DNA of 64,000 bases, taken from NCBI RefSeq assembly GCF_030345095.1, contig NZ_CP128360.1:2728001-2792000 (forward strand). Direction: 5' to 3'. Positions 20,611-28,642 of the stretch are shown piece by piece. Source of the DNA: Solwaraspora sp. WMMA2056 (GTDB taxonomy: Bacteria > Actinomycetota > Actinomycetes > Mycobacteriales > Micromonosporaceae). The position numbers and the translations under genes are program-made. The notes under the pieces were generated by a model. It searched no databases. It saw only the letters and a program-made list of their open reading frames with translations, and was not told the origin of the DNA. Each line of letters opens with the position of its first letter. Position 1 is the first letter of the stretch.

Positions 20611-22236
20611 TCACCGCTCCCGGTAGCTGGCGTGGTCGAAGTCGGCGTAGCCGCCGTCGTTGCCGATGTCCTGCACCCAGAGGCCGACGAACGCGCCGGT
20701 GAACCCCCACGCCTCCGGCTCGCCGTCGGTCATCCGGGCGGCGTACTCGTCGGACAGGATCGTCGCGTCGAGCTCCACCGGCAACTCCCGCCACTGGTCG
20801 CCCCGGTGGTAGCCGAACCGCAGCACCGGGCCGTCGAACACCACCCGCAGGCCGAGCTGGTCGACTTCGGTGACGTCGACACTGACCTGCGGGTACGCCC
20901 GGCGGCGCCCGCTGTCGCAGCTGAGCAGCTGCAGCTCCTGGCGACCGTCGTCGGTGCGGGTGACGTACGCGTAGTGCCAGTTCTCGGTGTTGTAGTAGCC
21001 GGTGACCCCGGCCAGCTGGCGTGGGGTGTCCGCGCGGAACTCGACGACGGTGTCGAACACGCAGTGCGACGCCCCCACCCGGCGGGCCACCAGGCTGGGG
21101 CGCTGTCGACCGACCGGTGACTGACCGCCGACGACGCGCAGGTGCGACGGGCGGCTGGTCAGGTCGAGCCAGTCCGGCGTGGCCGGGCGGCGCAACGTGG
21201 CCCAGCGTGGACCGAGTTGCGGGCTGTCGAAGTGGTCGGTCTCCGGCTCGGCGGGCCAGGGGTGCGCCGGCAGGTCGGGGGCGGGGACCTGTTCGGCCGG
21301 GAGCTGCCCGGCGACCCGGGGCCAGCCGTCGGCGGACCAGTCGACCCGCGCGATGGCGGTCTCCCGGCCGAGGACGCAGCGGCCGAGCGGGGTGTACGGC
21401 CGGGCGACCAGGTGGGCGAGGTACCACTCGCCGCGTGGTGTCTGCACCAGGCTGCCGTGTCCGGCCTTCTGCAGGGTCAGCTCGGGGCGACCGACCGAGG
21501 TGAGCATCGCGCCCTGCGGGTCGGCCTCGTACGGCCCGTGCAGCGACCGGGACCGGGCGACGGTGACCTGATGCTCCCAACTGGTGCCGCCTTCGGCGGT
21601 GACCAGGTAGTACCAGCCGTCGCGCCGGTAGACGTGCGGCCCCTCGGTGAGCCCGGCCGACGTACCGGTGAAGATGGTGACCGCGTCGCCGACCAGTCGC
21701 TGGGCCTCCCGGTCGTAGCGCTGGATCTCGATACCGCCGAAGCGGTCCCGGCCGGGCCGCCAGTCGGCGGTCATCGCCAGCAGCCAGGTGCTGCCGTCGT
21801 CGTCGTGGAACAACGAGGCGTCGAAGCCGTGGGCGTGCAGCCGCACCGGGTCGGACCAGGGTCCGTCGATCGACGGCGCGGTGATCAGGTAGTTCTGCGG
21901 GTCCCAGTAGCCGCTGGCGAAGCTGGACACATCACTGTAGACGAGGTGGAACAGCCCGTGCGCGTACGTCAGGTCGGGTGCCCAGACGCCGCAGGAGTCG
22001 CCGGCGCCGGTGAGGTCCAGCAGTCGGCGTTCGGTGAGCACTCCGCCAATCGGGCGCCAGTGCACGAGGTCCCACGAGTGGTGCAGGGTCACCCCGGGGT
22101 ACCACTCGAACGTCGAGGTGGCCAGGTAGTAGTCGTCGCCGACGCGCAGCACCGACGGGTCGGGGTAGAACCCGCGCAGCACCGGATTGGTGATGACCCG
22201 GGCCGAGGTGGCTACTTCGGTCGTTTCGGTCGGCAT
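20611..22236 (-). CDS. Glycoside hydrolase family 43 (beta-xylosidase type)
   Basis: A 541-aa enzyme without a signal peptide, so it probably acts on imported oligosaccharides. The GH43 catalytic set is visible: base Asp26 (YPDPS), the pKa-modulating Asp139 (FDAS) and the acid Glu198 (LTEGPHVY). The C-terminal half resembles the beta-sandwich of GH43 subfamilies active on xylo- or arabino-oligosaccharides. The ATG at 22236 has GGAGGA 6-7 bp ahead of it. It is divergent from a sugar ABC importer, and the two probably work together. Confidence 0.93.
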   Translation of the reverse strand: MPTETTEVATSARVITNPVLRGFYPDPSVLRVGDDYYLATSTFEWYPGVTLHHSWDLVHWRPIGGVLTERRLLDLTGAGDSCGVWAPDLTYAHGLFHLVYSDVSSFASGYWDPQNYLITAPSIDGPWSDPVRLHAHGFDASLFHDDDGSTWLLAMTADWRPGRDRFGGIEIQRYDREAQRLVGDAVTIFTGTSAGLTEGPHVYRRDGWYYLVTAEGGTSWEHQVTVARSRSLHGPYEADPQGAMLTSVGRPELTLQKAGHGSLVQTPRGEWYLAHLVARPYTPLGRCVLGRETAIARVDWSADGWPRVAGQLPAEQVPAPDLPAHPWPAEPETDHFDSPQLGPRWATLRRPATPDWLDLTSRPSHLRVVGGQSPVGRQRPSLVARRVGASHCVFDTVVEFRADTPRQLAGVTGYYNTENWHYAYVTRTDDGRQELQLLSCDSGRRRAYPQVSVDVTEVDQLGLRVVFDGPVLRFGYHRGDQWRELPVELDATILSDEYAARMTDGEPEAWGFTGAFVGLWVQDIGNDGGYADFDHASYRER

Positions 22237-22278
22237 CAGTGGTCCTCCGGGCTCGGGCTGCGGCACCATTTCGATAGT

Positions 22279-22288
22279 TTTCCGGAAA
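22279..22288. promoter_or_regulatory. Palindrome TTTCCGGAAA, candidate operator for GH43
   Basis: A perfect 10-bp palindrome about 43 bp before the GH43 start codon, in the region shared with the divergent sugar transporter. AT-rich arms around CCGG stand out from the GC-rich surroundings. LacI-family repressors, which usually control such clusters, bind short palindromes of this kind. No regulator gene is adjacent. Confidence 0.4.
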
Positions 22289-22415
22289 GTATGCCACCAG
22301 GATCGATGTTGCGGGAGCCATTGATTCCTGCGCATGGCATCGGGATTCCGGTCTTGACCGTCGCGGGATGCCGTCGTAGCGTGACCGCAACCATTGCCTG
22401 ATGTCGATCTAGCGG

Positions 22416-22427
22416 CGAAAAGTTTCG
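22416..22427. promoter_or_regulatory. CGAAA-AG-TTTCG inverted repeat, candidate xylan-type operator
   Basis: The 12-bp element has perfect 5-bp arms and lies about 80 bp before the ABC binding-protein start codon. CGAA(A)-n-TTTCG boxes are known in front of xylan and xylo-oligosaccharide genes of streptomycetes. This supports a xylose-polymer substrate for the neighbouring GH43 enzyme and importer. The assignment is by resemblance. Confidence 0.5.
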
Positions 22428-22507
22428 GTGACCGGGATCGATCGTATTTGGTATCCGACGGCGTGCGTGTCCTCCGCGACGCGCCCGCCCATGTGAGGGG
22501 ACGGCGC

Positions 22508-23794
22508 ATGGCGAGTCCGATCCACCTGTCCCGCCGGTCGCTGCTGGGCCTGGCCGGCCTGGGCGCCGGAGCGCTCGCGCTCGGCGCCTGCGGCGGTGAC
22601 GACGGCGACGGCGGTCCCGGCTTCGACTGGTGGCACATCCAGAACACCGACCCGATGCTGCCGGTCTGGGCTGCCCTGGCCGAGGAGTTCCAGGCGCAGA
22701 ACACCGGCGTCACGATCACCGTCACGCCGTTGGAGAACGAGGCGTTCAAGGCCCGACTGACCACCGTCACCCAGGCCGGCAACCCGCCGGACCTGTACCA
22801 CACCTGGGGCGGTGGGGTGCTGCGCCAGCAGGTCGAAGCAGGACTGTGCAAGGACATCACCGACGCCGTCGCCCCCTGGCGGGACATCCTCGCCCCGGCG
22901 TCGACCCTGCCGTACGAGGTCGACGGCCGGCTGTACGGCGTTCCGTTCGACATCGGCATGGTCGGCTTCTGGTACAACAAGGCGCTGTTCGCCGACGCCG
23001 GTGTGGACGCGCCGCCGCAGACCTGGGCCGAGTACCTCGACGTGGTCCGCGCGCTCAAGTCCGCCGGGATCACCCCCGTGGCGCTTGCCGGGGGCGAGAA
23101 GTGGCCGGGCCACTACTACTGGGCCTACCTCGCGATGCGCATCGGCGGCCTCGAGGCGCTCGACCAGGCGGCGCAGGACAACGACTTCACCACCCCGGCG
23201 TTCATCGGCGCCGGCGAGCGGTTGGCCGAGCTGGTCGCCCTCGAACCGTTCCAGCAGGGCTTCCTCGGCGCGTCGTACGGTGATCCCGACGGCCAGGCCG
23301 CCGCGATGGGCAACGGCCAGGCGGCGATGGAGCTGATGGGGCAGTGGGCGCCGGTGGTCCAGGAGGAGGCGTCCGGTGTCGAAGGAGGCATCGGCGAGAA
23401 TCTCGGCTTCTTCCCGTTCCCGGCGGTCGACGGCGGCGCGGGTTCGGCGTCGGACGCGTTCGGCGGCGGCGGCGGTTTCGCCGTCGGCCGGGAGGCACCC
23501 GACGACGCGCTGCGGTTCCTGGAGTTCATCAGCCAGGTCGACAACCAGCGCCGGGCGGTCGCCACGGGTGCGTTCCTGCCGGTGACCATCGGCGCCGAGG
23601 ACGCCATCACCGACCCGAACCTCGCGCTGGTCGCCGAGACCCTCGCCACGGCGACCGGCTTCCAGCTCTACCTGGACCAGGCCTACGCCCCGGCGGTCGG
23701 CCAGGAGGTCAACGACCGGGTCGCCGAGCTGATCGCCGGGCAGATGTCCCCGACACAGGTGGCCGAGGCGGTCACCACCGTGGCGCAGCGCTGA
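22508..23794 (+). CDS. Sugar ABC transporter substrate-binding lipoprotein
   Basis: A 428-aa family 1 solute-binding protein. It has a twin-arginine-like start (SRRSLLG) and a lipobox ending ALGAC, so it is probably exported folded and anchored by lipid. The mature part has the two-lobe pattern (DWWHIQNTDPMLPVW, then YGVPFDIGMVGFWYNK). The ATG at 22508 with GAGGGG ahead was chosen over the longer open frame. First gene of a three-gene importer operon; captures the sugar outside the membrane. Confidence 0.93.
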   Translation: MASPIHLSRRSLLGLAGLGAGALALGACGGDDGDGGPGFDWWHIQNTDPMLPVWAALAEEFQAQNTGVTITVTPLENEAFKARLTTVTQAGNPPDLYHTWGGGVLRQQVEAGLCKDITDAVAPWRDILAPASTLPYEVDGRLYGVPFDIGMVGFWYNKALFADAGVDAPPQTWAEYLDVVRALKSAGITPVALAGGEKWPGHYYWAYLAMRIGGLEALDQAAQDNDFTTPAFIGAGERLAELVALEPFQQGFLGASYGDPDGQAAAMGNGQAAMELMGQWAPVVQEEASGVEGGIGENLGFFPFPAVDGGAGSASDAFGGGGGFAVGREAPDDALRFLEFISQVDNQRRAVATGAFLPVTIGAEDAITDPNLALVAETLATATGFQLYLDQAYAPAVGQEVNDRVAELIAGQMSPTQVAEAVTTVAQR

Positions 23795-23797
23795 GCG

Positions 23798-24790
23798 ATG
23801 TCGGCCACGCCCACCGTCGCCGACCCGGCGCGTGCCCCGGGTCGGCCACTGACCCCGAGGGCCGACCGCGCCCTGCGGCGCCGCCGGATCAGCGACCGGA
23901 TCACCATCGTGGCGTTCCTGCTGCCCGCGCTGGTGCTGTTCGCCCTGCTGGTGATCGTGCCGATCCTGGTCGCCGGCTACACCAGCTTCTTCCGGTGGAA
24001 CGGATTCGGCGGCGTACCGACCGACTTCATCGGCCTGGACAACTTCGTCCGGCTGCTGGCCGACCCGGTCTTCCTCGGCGACCTGCGGCGGGGGGCGCTG
24101 CTGCTGGTGCTGTCGGTCACCGTCCAGCTGCCACTGGCCCTCGGCCTGGCGCTGCTGCTCAACCAGAAGCTGCGCGGCCGGGCGGTCTACCGGACACTGT
24201 TCTTCGCCCCGTACGTGTTGTCCGAGGTCATCACGGCGGTCCTGTTCACCATGGTCTTCTCCCCGAACCGGGGACTGGCCAACCACCTGCTCGGCCTGGT
24301 CGGCCTGGAGGCGCTGAGCTCGACCTGGCTCTCCGACCCGTCCACCGTGCTGTACTCGGTCTTCCTGGTGATGACCTGGAAGTACTTCGGCTTCCACATG
24401 ATCCTGCTGCTGGCCGGTCGGCAGAACATCCCGGCCGAGCTGCACGAGGCCGCGGCGACCGACGGCGCCGGCGGATGGCAGACCTTCCGGCACATCACGT
24501 TGCCGCTGCTCGCCCCGACGATCCGGATCTCGCTGTTCCTTGCGGTGATCGGCACCATCCAGCTGTTCGACCTGGTCTGGGTGCTGACCGGCGGTGGTCC
24601 GTTGAACGCCTCGGAGACGATGGCGGTGACCATGTTCCAGTACGGCTTCCGTCGCTTCGAGGTCGGCTACGCCAGCGCGATCAGCATCGCCATGTTCCTG
24701 ATCAGTCTGCTCTTCGCGGTGCTCTACCAGCGGTTCGTGCTGCGCCGCGACCTCGAAGGAGCCATCACCACCATGCGGGGCCGCAGATGA
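23798..24790 (+). CDS. Sugar ABC transporter permease (MalF-type)
   Basis: A 330-aa membrane protein with six main hydrophobic segments. The EAA loop that contacts the ATPase reads EAAATDGAGGWQTF at about residues 220-235. It starts 3 bp after the binding-protein stop and overlaps the next permease by 4 bp (ATGA), so the genes are cotranscribed and coupled. Forms the channel with the partner permease. No ATPase gene is present, so a shared MsiK-like ATPase elsewhere is expected. Confidence 0.95.
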   Translation: MSATPTVADPARAPGRPLTPRADRALRRRRISDRITIVAFLLPALVLFALLVIVPILVAGYTSFFRWNGFGGVPTDFIGLDNFVRLLADPVFLGDLRRGALLLVLSVTVQLPLALGLALLLNQKLRGRAVYRTLFFAPYVLSEVITAVLFTMVFSPNRGLANHLLGLVGLEALSSTWLSDPSTVLYSVFLVMTWKYFGFHMILLLAGRQNIPAELHEAAATDGAGGWQTFRHITLPLLAPTIRISLFLAVIGTIQLFDLVWVLTGGGPLNASETMAVTMFQYGFRRFEVGYASAISIAMFLISLLFAVLYQRFVLRRDLEGAITTMRGRR

Positions 24791-25683
24791 GCAGACCGGC
24801 ACGTTCTCCGCACCCCACGGCAGGTGGGTCCACCAGCGCCGCCGTGGCCGGCACCCGCCACCGCCGCACCCTGCGGGACCTGTCGCTGCATGCCGTCTCG
24901 GCCCTCGTCGGACTGCTGATCATCGTACCGATCGTCTTCGCGGTGCTCGGCGGCTTCAAGGACAACTCCCAGCTGTCGACCAACCCGTTCGGCCTGCCGG
25001 CGCCGTGGATTCCGGCCAACTACCTGGAGATCCTCGGCTCCGGATCGTTCTGGCGGCAGCTGTTCAACAGCACCCTGATCGCGGCCAGCACGGCCCTGCT
25101 CGTCGTCGTGGTCGCGGCGCTGGCGTCGTTCATCTTCGCCCGCTACGCCTTCCGCGGCCGGGAACTGGTGTTCCTGTTCTTCACCATCGGACTGATGTTC
25201 CCGTTCGCGGTGGCGATCCTGCCGCTGTTCATCCTGCTGCGCACGCTGGGGCTGCTGGACAACCCGCTCGGGGTGATCCTGCCGCAGGCGGCCTTCGGGC
25301 TGCCGGTGACGATCATCATCCTGCGGTCGTTCTTCCGGGCCATCCCGGCCGAGCTGGAGGAGGCGGCGATCCTGGACGGCTGCACGCCGTTCGGCTTCTT
25401 CTGGCGGGTCCTGCTACCGATGGCCCGGCCGGCGATCGCCACCGTCTCGGTGCTGGCCATCGTCGCCAGCTGGAACAACTTCATGCTCCCGTTGGTGGTG
25501 TTCAACGACCCGAGCTGGTGGACCATCCCGGTCGGTGTGCAGGAGTTCCAGGGCCAGTACGCCGACGACAGCGCCAAGGTGCTGGCGTACGTGGTGCTGG
25601 CGATGGTGCCGGCGCTGGCCTTCTACGCGGTCGCCGAGCGCCAGTTGATCGGTGGCCTGACCGTCGGCGCGACCAAGGGTTGA
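24787..25683 (+). CDS. Sugar ABC transporter permease (MalG-type)
   Basis: A 298-aa membrane protein with six segments. The EAA loop is EEAAILDGCTPFGFFWRVLL. It starts inside the end of the first permease gene (ATGA overlap). The last eight codons (LTVGATKG, stop) belong to a 23-bp unit that is repeated twice more directly after the stop codon. It pairs with the upstream permease to form the import channel. Confidence 0.95.
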   Translation: MSRPARSPHPTAGGSTSAAVAGTRHRRTLRDLSLHAVSALVGLLIIVPIVFAVLGGFKDNSQLSTNPFGLPAPWIPANYLEILGSGSFWRQLFNSTLIAASTALLVVVVAALASFIFARYAFRGRELVFLFFTIGLMFPFAVAILPLFILLRTLGLLDNPLGVILPQAAFGLPVTIIILRSFFRAIPAELEEAAILDGCTPFGFFWRVLLPMARPAIATVSVLAIVASWNNFMLPLVVFNDPSWWTIPVGVQEFQGQYADDSAKVLAYVVLAMVPALAFYAVAERQLIGGLTVGATKG

Positions 25684-25726
25684 CCGTCGGCGTGACCAAG
25701 GGTTGACCGTCGGCGTGATCATGGGC
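25658..25726 (+). repeat. 23-bp tandem repeat, three copies across a stop codon
   Basis: Unit TGACCGTCGGCGTGACCAAG plus GGT. The first copy (25658-25680) is the coding 3' end of the permease gene, the second (25681-25703) begins with its stop codon, and the third (25704-25726) has diverged slightly (GATCATGGGC). A fourth unit may begin at 25727. The repeat looks like slippage duplication of a gene end into non-coding DNA. Confidence 0.9.
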
Positions 25727-25820
25727 TGACCGCCCGGCCGGACGACGCCGCCGGTCGGCCGGACTTGCCGACCTGCGGACGGTTGTCCGCCCACCGTCGG
25801 TCAACGAAGACTCCGAACCC

Positions 25821-27833
25821 ATGACCCGCCGCAGCCTCGTGACCGTCTCGGCCGTCGTGGTCGTCGTCCTCGCCCTGGCCGTCACCGTCACCCTCGTGGT
25901 GCTCGGCCGCGATGGTCCGCCGTTGACCGCGAGCGACCCGGGTGCCGGGATCTCCGTACGGGTGGACGGCTCGGCCGTCGACGGCCGGGGTGCCAGCCTG
26001 CGGGTCGAGGCGGCCGACGATCCACCGGCGTTCCCGCAGCAGAGCATGATCACCCCGCTCGGTGAGGTCGCGCGGGTGGAACTCGACGGCGGCGAACTCA
26101 CCGGGCCGGCCACCATCACCTTCGACTACCCGCCGGACGCGCCGGTCGACGACATGTTCATCGCCACCTACGTCGCCGACTGGGAGCAGTGGCTGCCGCT
26201 CGGCGGCGACATCGACACCGCCGCCGGCACCATCAGCACCCAGACCCGGCACTTCTCCTACTGGGTCGTCGCGGCCTGGGACCAGGAGGAGACCGCCGCG
26301 CAGGCGGCGCTGGTGCTGCAACGCGAGATCAACGCCAACCGGTACGCACGGGGCGTCGCCGGGATCCTGTCCGTGCCGCCGCCGCTGGAGTGCCGCTACC
26401 AGGCCCTGCCGGTCCGGGTCGACCTGGGCGACTTCATCCCGGGGATGGACACCTGCGCCCGGTTCCACCCCGACCGGGACGGCACCTACCAGTTCAGTAT
26501 CGGCAACACGGTCGGCTATCCGCTGCTGCTGGAGTTCCCGCCCGCGCTGACGGTCGAATCGGCACCCGACTCCGGCACCGGGCCGACCGGCCGGGACAAC
26601 ATCTACACCGCGCTCGTCGAGGACGTCCGGACGTTGATGGGCGACACCGCCGTGGTGCTCAGCTCCGGCACCCGGGTCACCTTCCGACTCGACCCGGCCA
26701 AGCTGCCAGAGTCCGGTACGGTGACCCTCAGCGCCCGGCTCGACTACGGGCACGTCCTGCTGGACGCCTCCGGCCTGCTGCTGCAACTGCTGCTGCCGCT
26801 GAGCCCGGACAGCAGGGCGCTGCAGCTGTGGCGGCAGTCCGAGAAGTACCTGCAGACCGCCGAGTGCATCCTGACCGAGAGCATCAAGCTGGGTCGGATC
26901 GTCGGCAACCCGAACGGCGCCGACCTCACCGGCTGGGTGCTGTCGGCCGCGAACGCCTACTACGAGGGCGTGGTGCGGTGCGCCGAGCCACTCGTCGACT
27001 TCGTGATCAAGTTCATGGAGAAGCCGGCGGAGACCTACGTCGAAGGGATCTTCAACGGGATCAGCAACAGCCTGAGCGGACTGCTGAAACGGCGCTTCGA
27101 CGCGGTGCTCGCGATCTGGCGCAACGCCGGGGCGATCCGCGAGCTGCTCTCCGGCACGGTGGAGCTGGCCCGACAGACCTTCACCGGCGACAGCGGCCGC
27201 CGGTCGGTGCGGCTGACCGTCACCGATCCGCCGCTGGACCGGCTGGCCGAGGTGGTGCCCCGCCCCGGGGACGGCAACTTCGTCACCGGCACCGGCCCGA
27301 CTGATTTCGTGGTGACGCAGGAGAGCCAGTTCGCCCCGTTCGGCCCGTTCCGGGGCTGCCCGGGTGACCCGGAGTGGCAACTGGGCTGGAGTTCGACCCC
27401 GCACGGCACCGGCTACCTCTACCTGGGTGGGGCCAGCGACCTGATCAGCGCCCAGGTGCAGGTGTCACACGTACCGGCCGGGCAGCGGGCCGCCGTCGAG
27501 GAGTATCTGCGGCAGCTGGGGTCCGTCCAGTGCCGTGCCGAGCGGACCGCCGCCGACTACACCGACTACGGCCCGGTGGTGACCGCCCGGGACTACCCGG
27601 CGGTCACCCTGGTCTGGAACGCGGTGGAGCAGACCCCGGACTACCAGGCGGCCGGCAGCATCTGGTGGGGCTTCGACCCGCGTACCGGCTATCTGCTCAA
27701 GTTGCAGACCCAGCCGTTCGACAATCCCGAGATGCCGATCGGCGAGGTGACCGAGCACAGCGAGACCGCCTGGTACTACCTGGTGAAACGCGCCGAGGCG
27801 ATGCTCGGCACCGGGCTGGCGCCGGCGTCCTGA
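25821..27833 (+). CDS. Large secreted or membrane-anchored protein, unknown function
   Basis: A 670-aa protein with one N-terminal hydrophobic segment at about 8-30 (VVVVVLALAVTVTLVVLG) and a long extracellular part. Residues 45-160 look beta-rich, with a section like TFDYPPDAPVDDMFIATY that resembles ZU5-like or autotransport-type sandwich domains, but this is not certain. The middle (about 330-450) is helical. The last 180 residues contain several Trp and Cys, perhaps a disulfide-bonded domain. It stands alone. No family recognised. Confidence 0.8.
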   Translation: MTRRSLVTVSAVVVVVLALAVTVTLVVLGRDGPPLTASDPGAGISVRVDGSAVDGRGASLRVEAADDPPAFPQQSMITPLGEVARVELDGGELTGPATITFDYPPDAPVDDMFIATYVADWEQWLPLGGDIDTAAGTISTQTRHFSYWVVAAWDQEETAAQAALVLQREINANRYARGVAGILSVPPPLECRYQALPVRVDLGDFIPGMDTCARFHPDRDGTYQFSIGNTVGYPLLLEFPPALTVESAPDSGTGPTGRDNIYTALVEDVRTLMGDTAVVLSSGTRVTFRLDPAKLPESGTVTLSARLDYGHVLLDASGLLLQLLLPLSPDSRALQLWRQSEKYLQTAECILTESIKLGRIVGNPNGADLTGWVLSAANAYYEGVVRCAEPLVDFVIKFMEKPAETYVEGIFNGISNSLSGLLKRRFDAVLAIWRNAGAIRELLSGTVELARQTFTGDSGRRSVRLTVTDPPLDRLAEVVPRPGDGNFVTGTGPTDFVVTQESQFAPFGPFRGCPGDPEWQLGWSSTPHGTGYLYLGGASDLISAQVQVSHVPAGQRAAVEEYLRQLGSVQCRAERTAADYTDYGPVVTARDYPAVTLVWNAVEQTPDYQAAGSIWWGFDPRTGYLLKLQTQPFDNPEMPIGEVTEHSETAWYYLVKRAEAMLGTGLAPAS

Positions 27834-27883
27834 GCCAGCCCCGTCCCCTGTGGAGGGGCGGTGTCCACGGTAGTCTCTGCCGG

Positions 27884-28642
27884 GTGACGAGCATCCTGGT
27901 GCCCTACCATCTCGACGAGTACCTGCCCGAGCTGGACGTGCCGGGGACGGCGGAGACGACCGTCCTGCCGTCGCTGCCCGAGGGCACCGAGTGGGCGCGG
28001 CTGGCCTGGCTGTACGGGGCGGTCGCGGTGACCGTCGCCGGTGCGGTCTCCGCCGGCCACCGTCCGCTGGTGCTGTCCGGTGACTGCACCACCTCCCTCG
28101 GGGTGCTGGCCGGTCTGCAGCGCGCCGGGGTCGACCCGGCGGTCGTCTGGTGCGACGCGCACGGCGACCTGCAGACCCCGGAGACGACCAGCAGCGGCTA
28201 TCTCGGCGGGATGCCACTGCGGCTGCTGACCGGCCACCGCCCCGAGCTGATCGCGACGGCGCTCGACCTGATCCCGGTGGCGCCGGACCGGGTCGTCCTC
28301 GTCGACGGCCGGGACCTCGACCCGCCGGAGGTCGACCACCTGCGGGGGTCGGCGATCCGCCGCTGCGGGGTCACCGACCTCGCGGACACCGTCGCGCACC
28401 TGCCGGACCAGCCGATCTACCTGCACCTGGACGCCGACATCGTGGACCCGGTGGACCTGCCGGGGCTGCGGTTCCCCGCGCCGGGCGGACCGCACCTGAC
28501 CGAGGTGGCCGACGCGGTGACGACCCTGCTGGACACCGGCCGGGTCGCCGCCGTCGGGATCGCCTGCACCTGGGAGCCGGGCCACGGGGCCGCCGCCCGG
28601 TTCGGCCCGCTGGTCAGGGAGCTCCTGCGCCGGCTGGCCTGA
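27884..28642 (+). CDS. Arginase/agmatinase-family protein
   Basis: A 252-aa ureohydrolase-fold protein. Metal-ligand motifs are WCDAHGDL (DAHxD) and HLDADIVDP (DxDxxDP). The usual first motif GGDHS is here SGDCTTS, so the first manganese-binding His is replaced by Cys; this may change the metal site. The start GTG at 27884 opens directly with fold-like sequence. Its 3' end overlaps that of the convergent allophanate hydrolase gene by 29 bp. It could cleave a guanidino or formimino compound; the substrate is unknown. Confidence 0.85.
   Translation: MTSILVPYHLDEYLPELDVPGTAETTVLPSLPEGTEWARLAWLYGAVAVTVAGAVSAGHRPLVLSGDCTTSLGVLAGLQRAGVDPAVVWCDAHGDLQTPETTSSGYLGGMPLRLLTGHRPELIATALDLIPVAPDRVVLVDGRDLDPPEVDHLRGSAIRRCGVTDLADTVAHLPDQPIYLHLDADIVDPVDLPGLRFPAPGGPHLTEVADAVTTLLDTGRVAAVGIACTWEPGHGAAARFGPLVRELLRRLA

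Noticed and set aside
22237-23073. 820-aa version of the GH43 enzyme
   Set aside because: The extra 279 residues are antisense to the ABC binding-protein gene and the promoter region. The ATG at 22236 has a ribosome site and starts at the family N-terminus.
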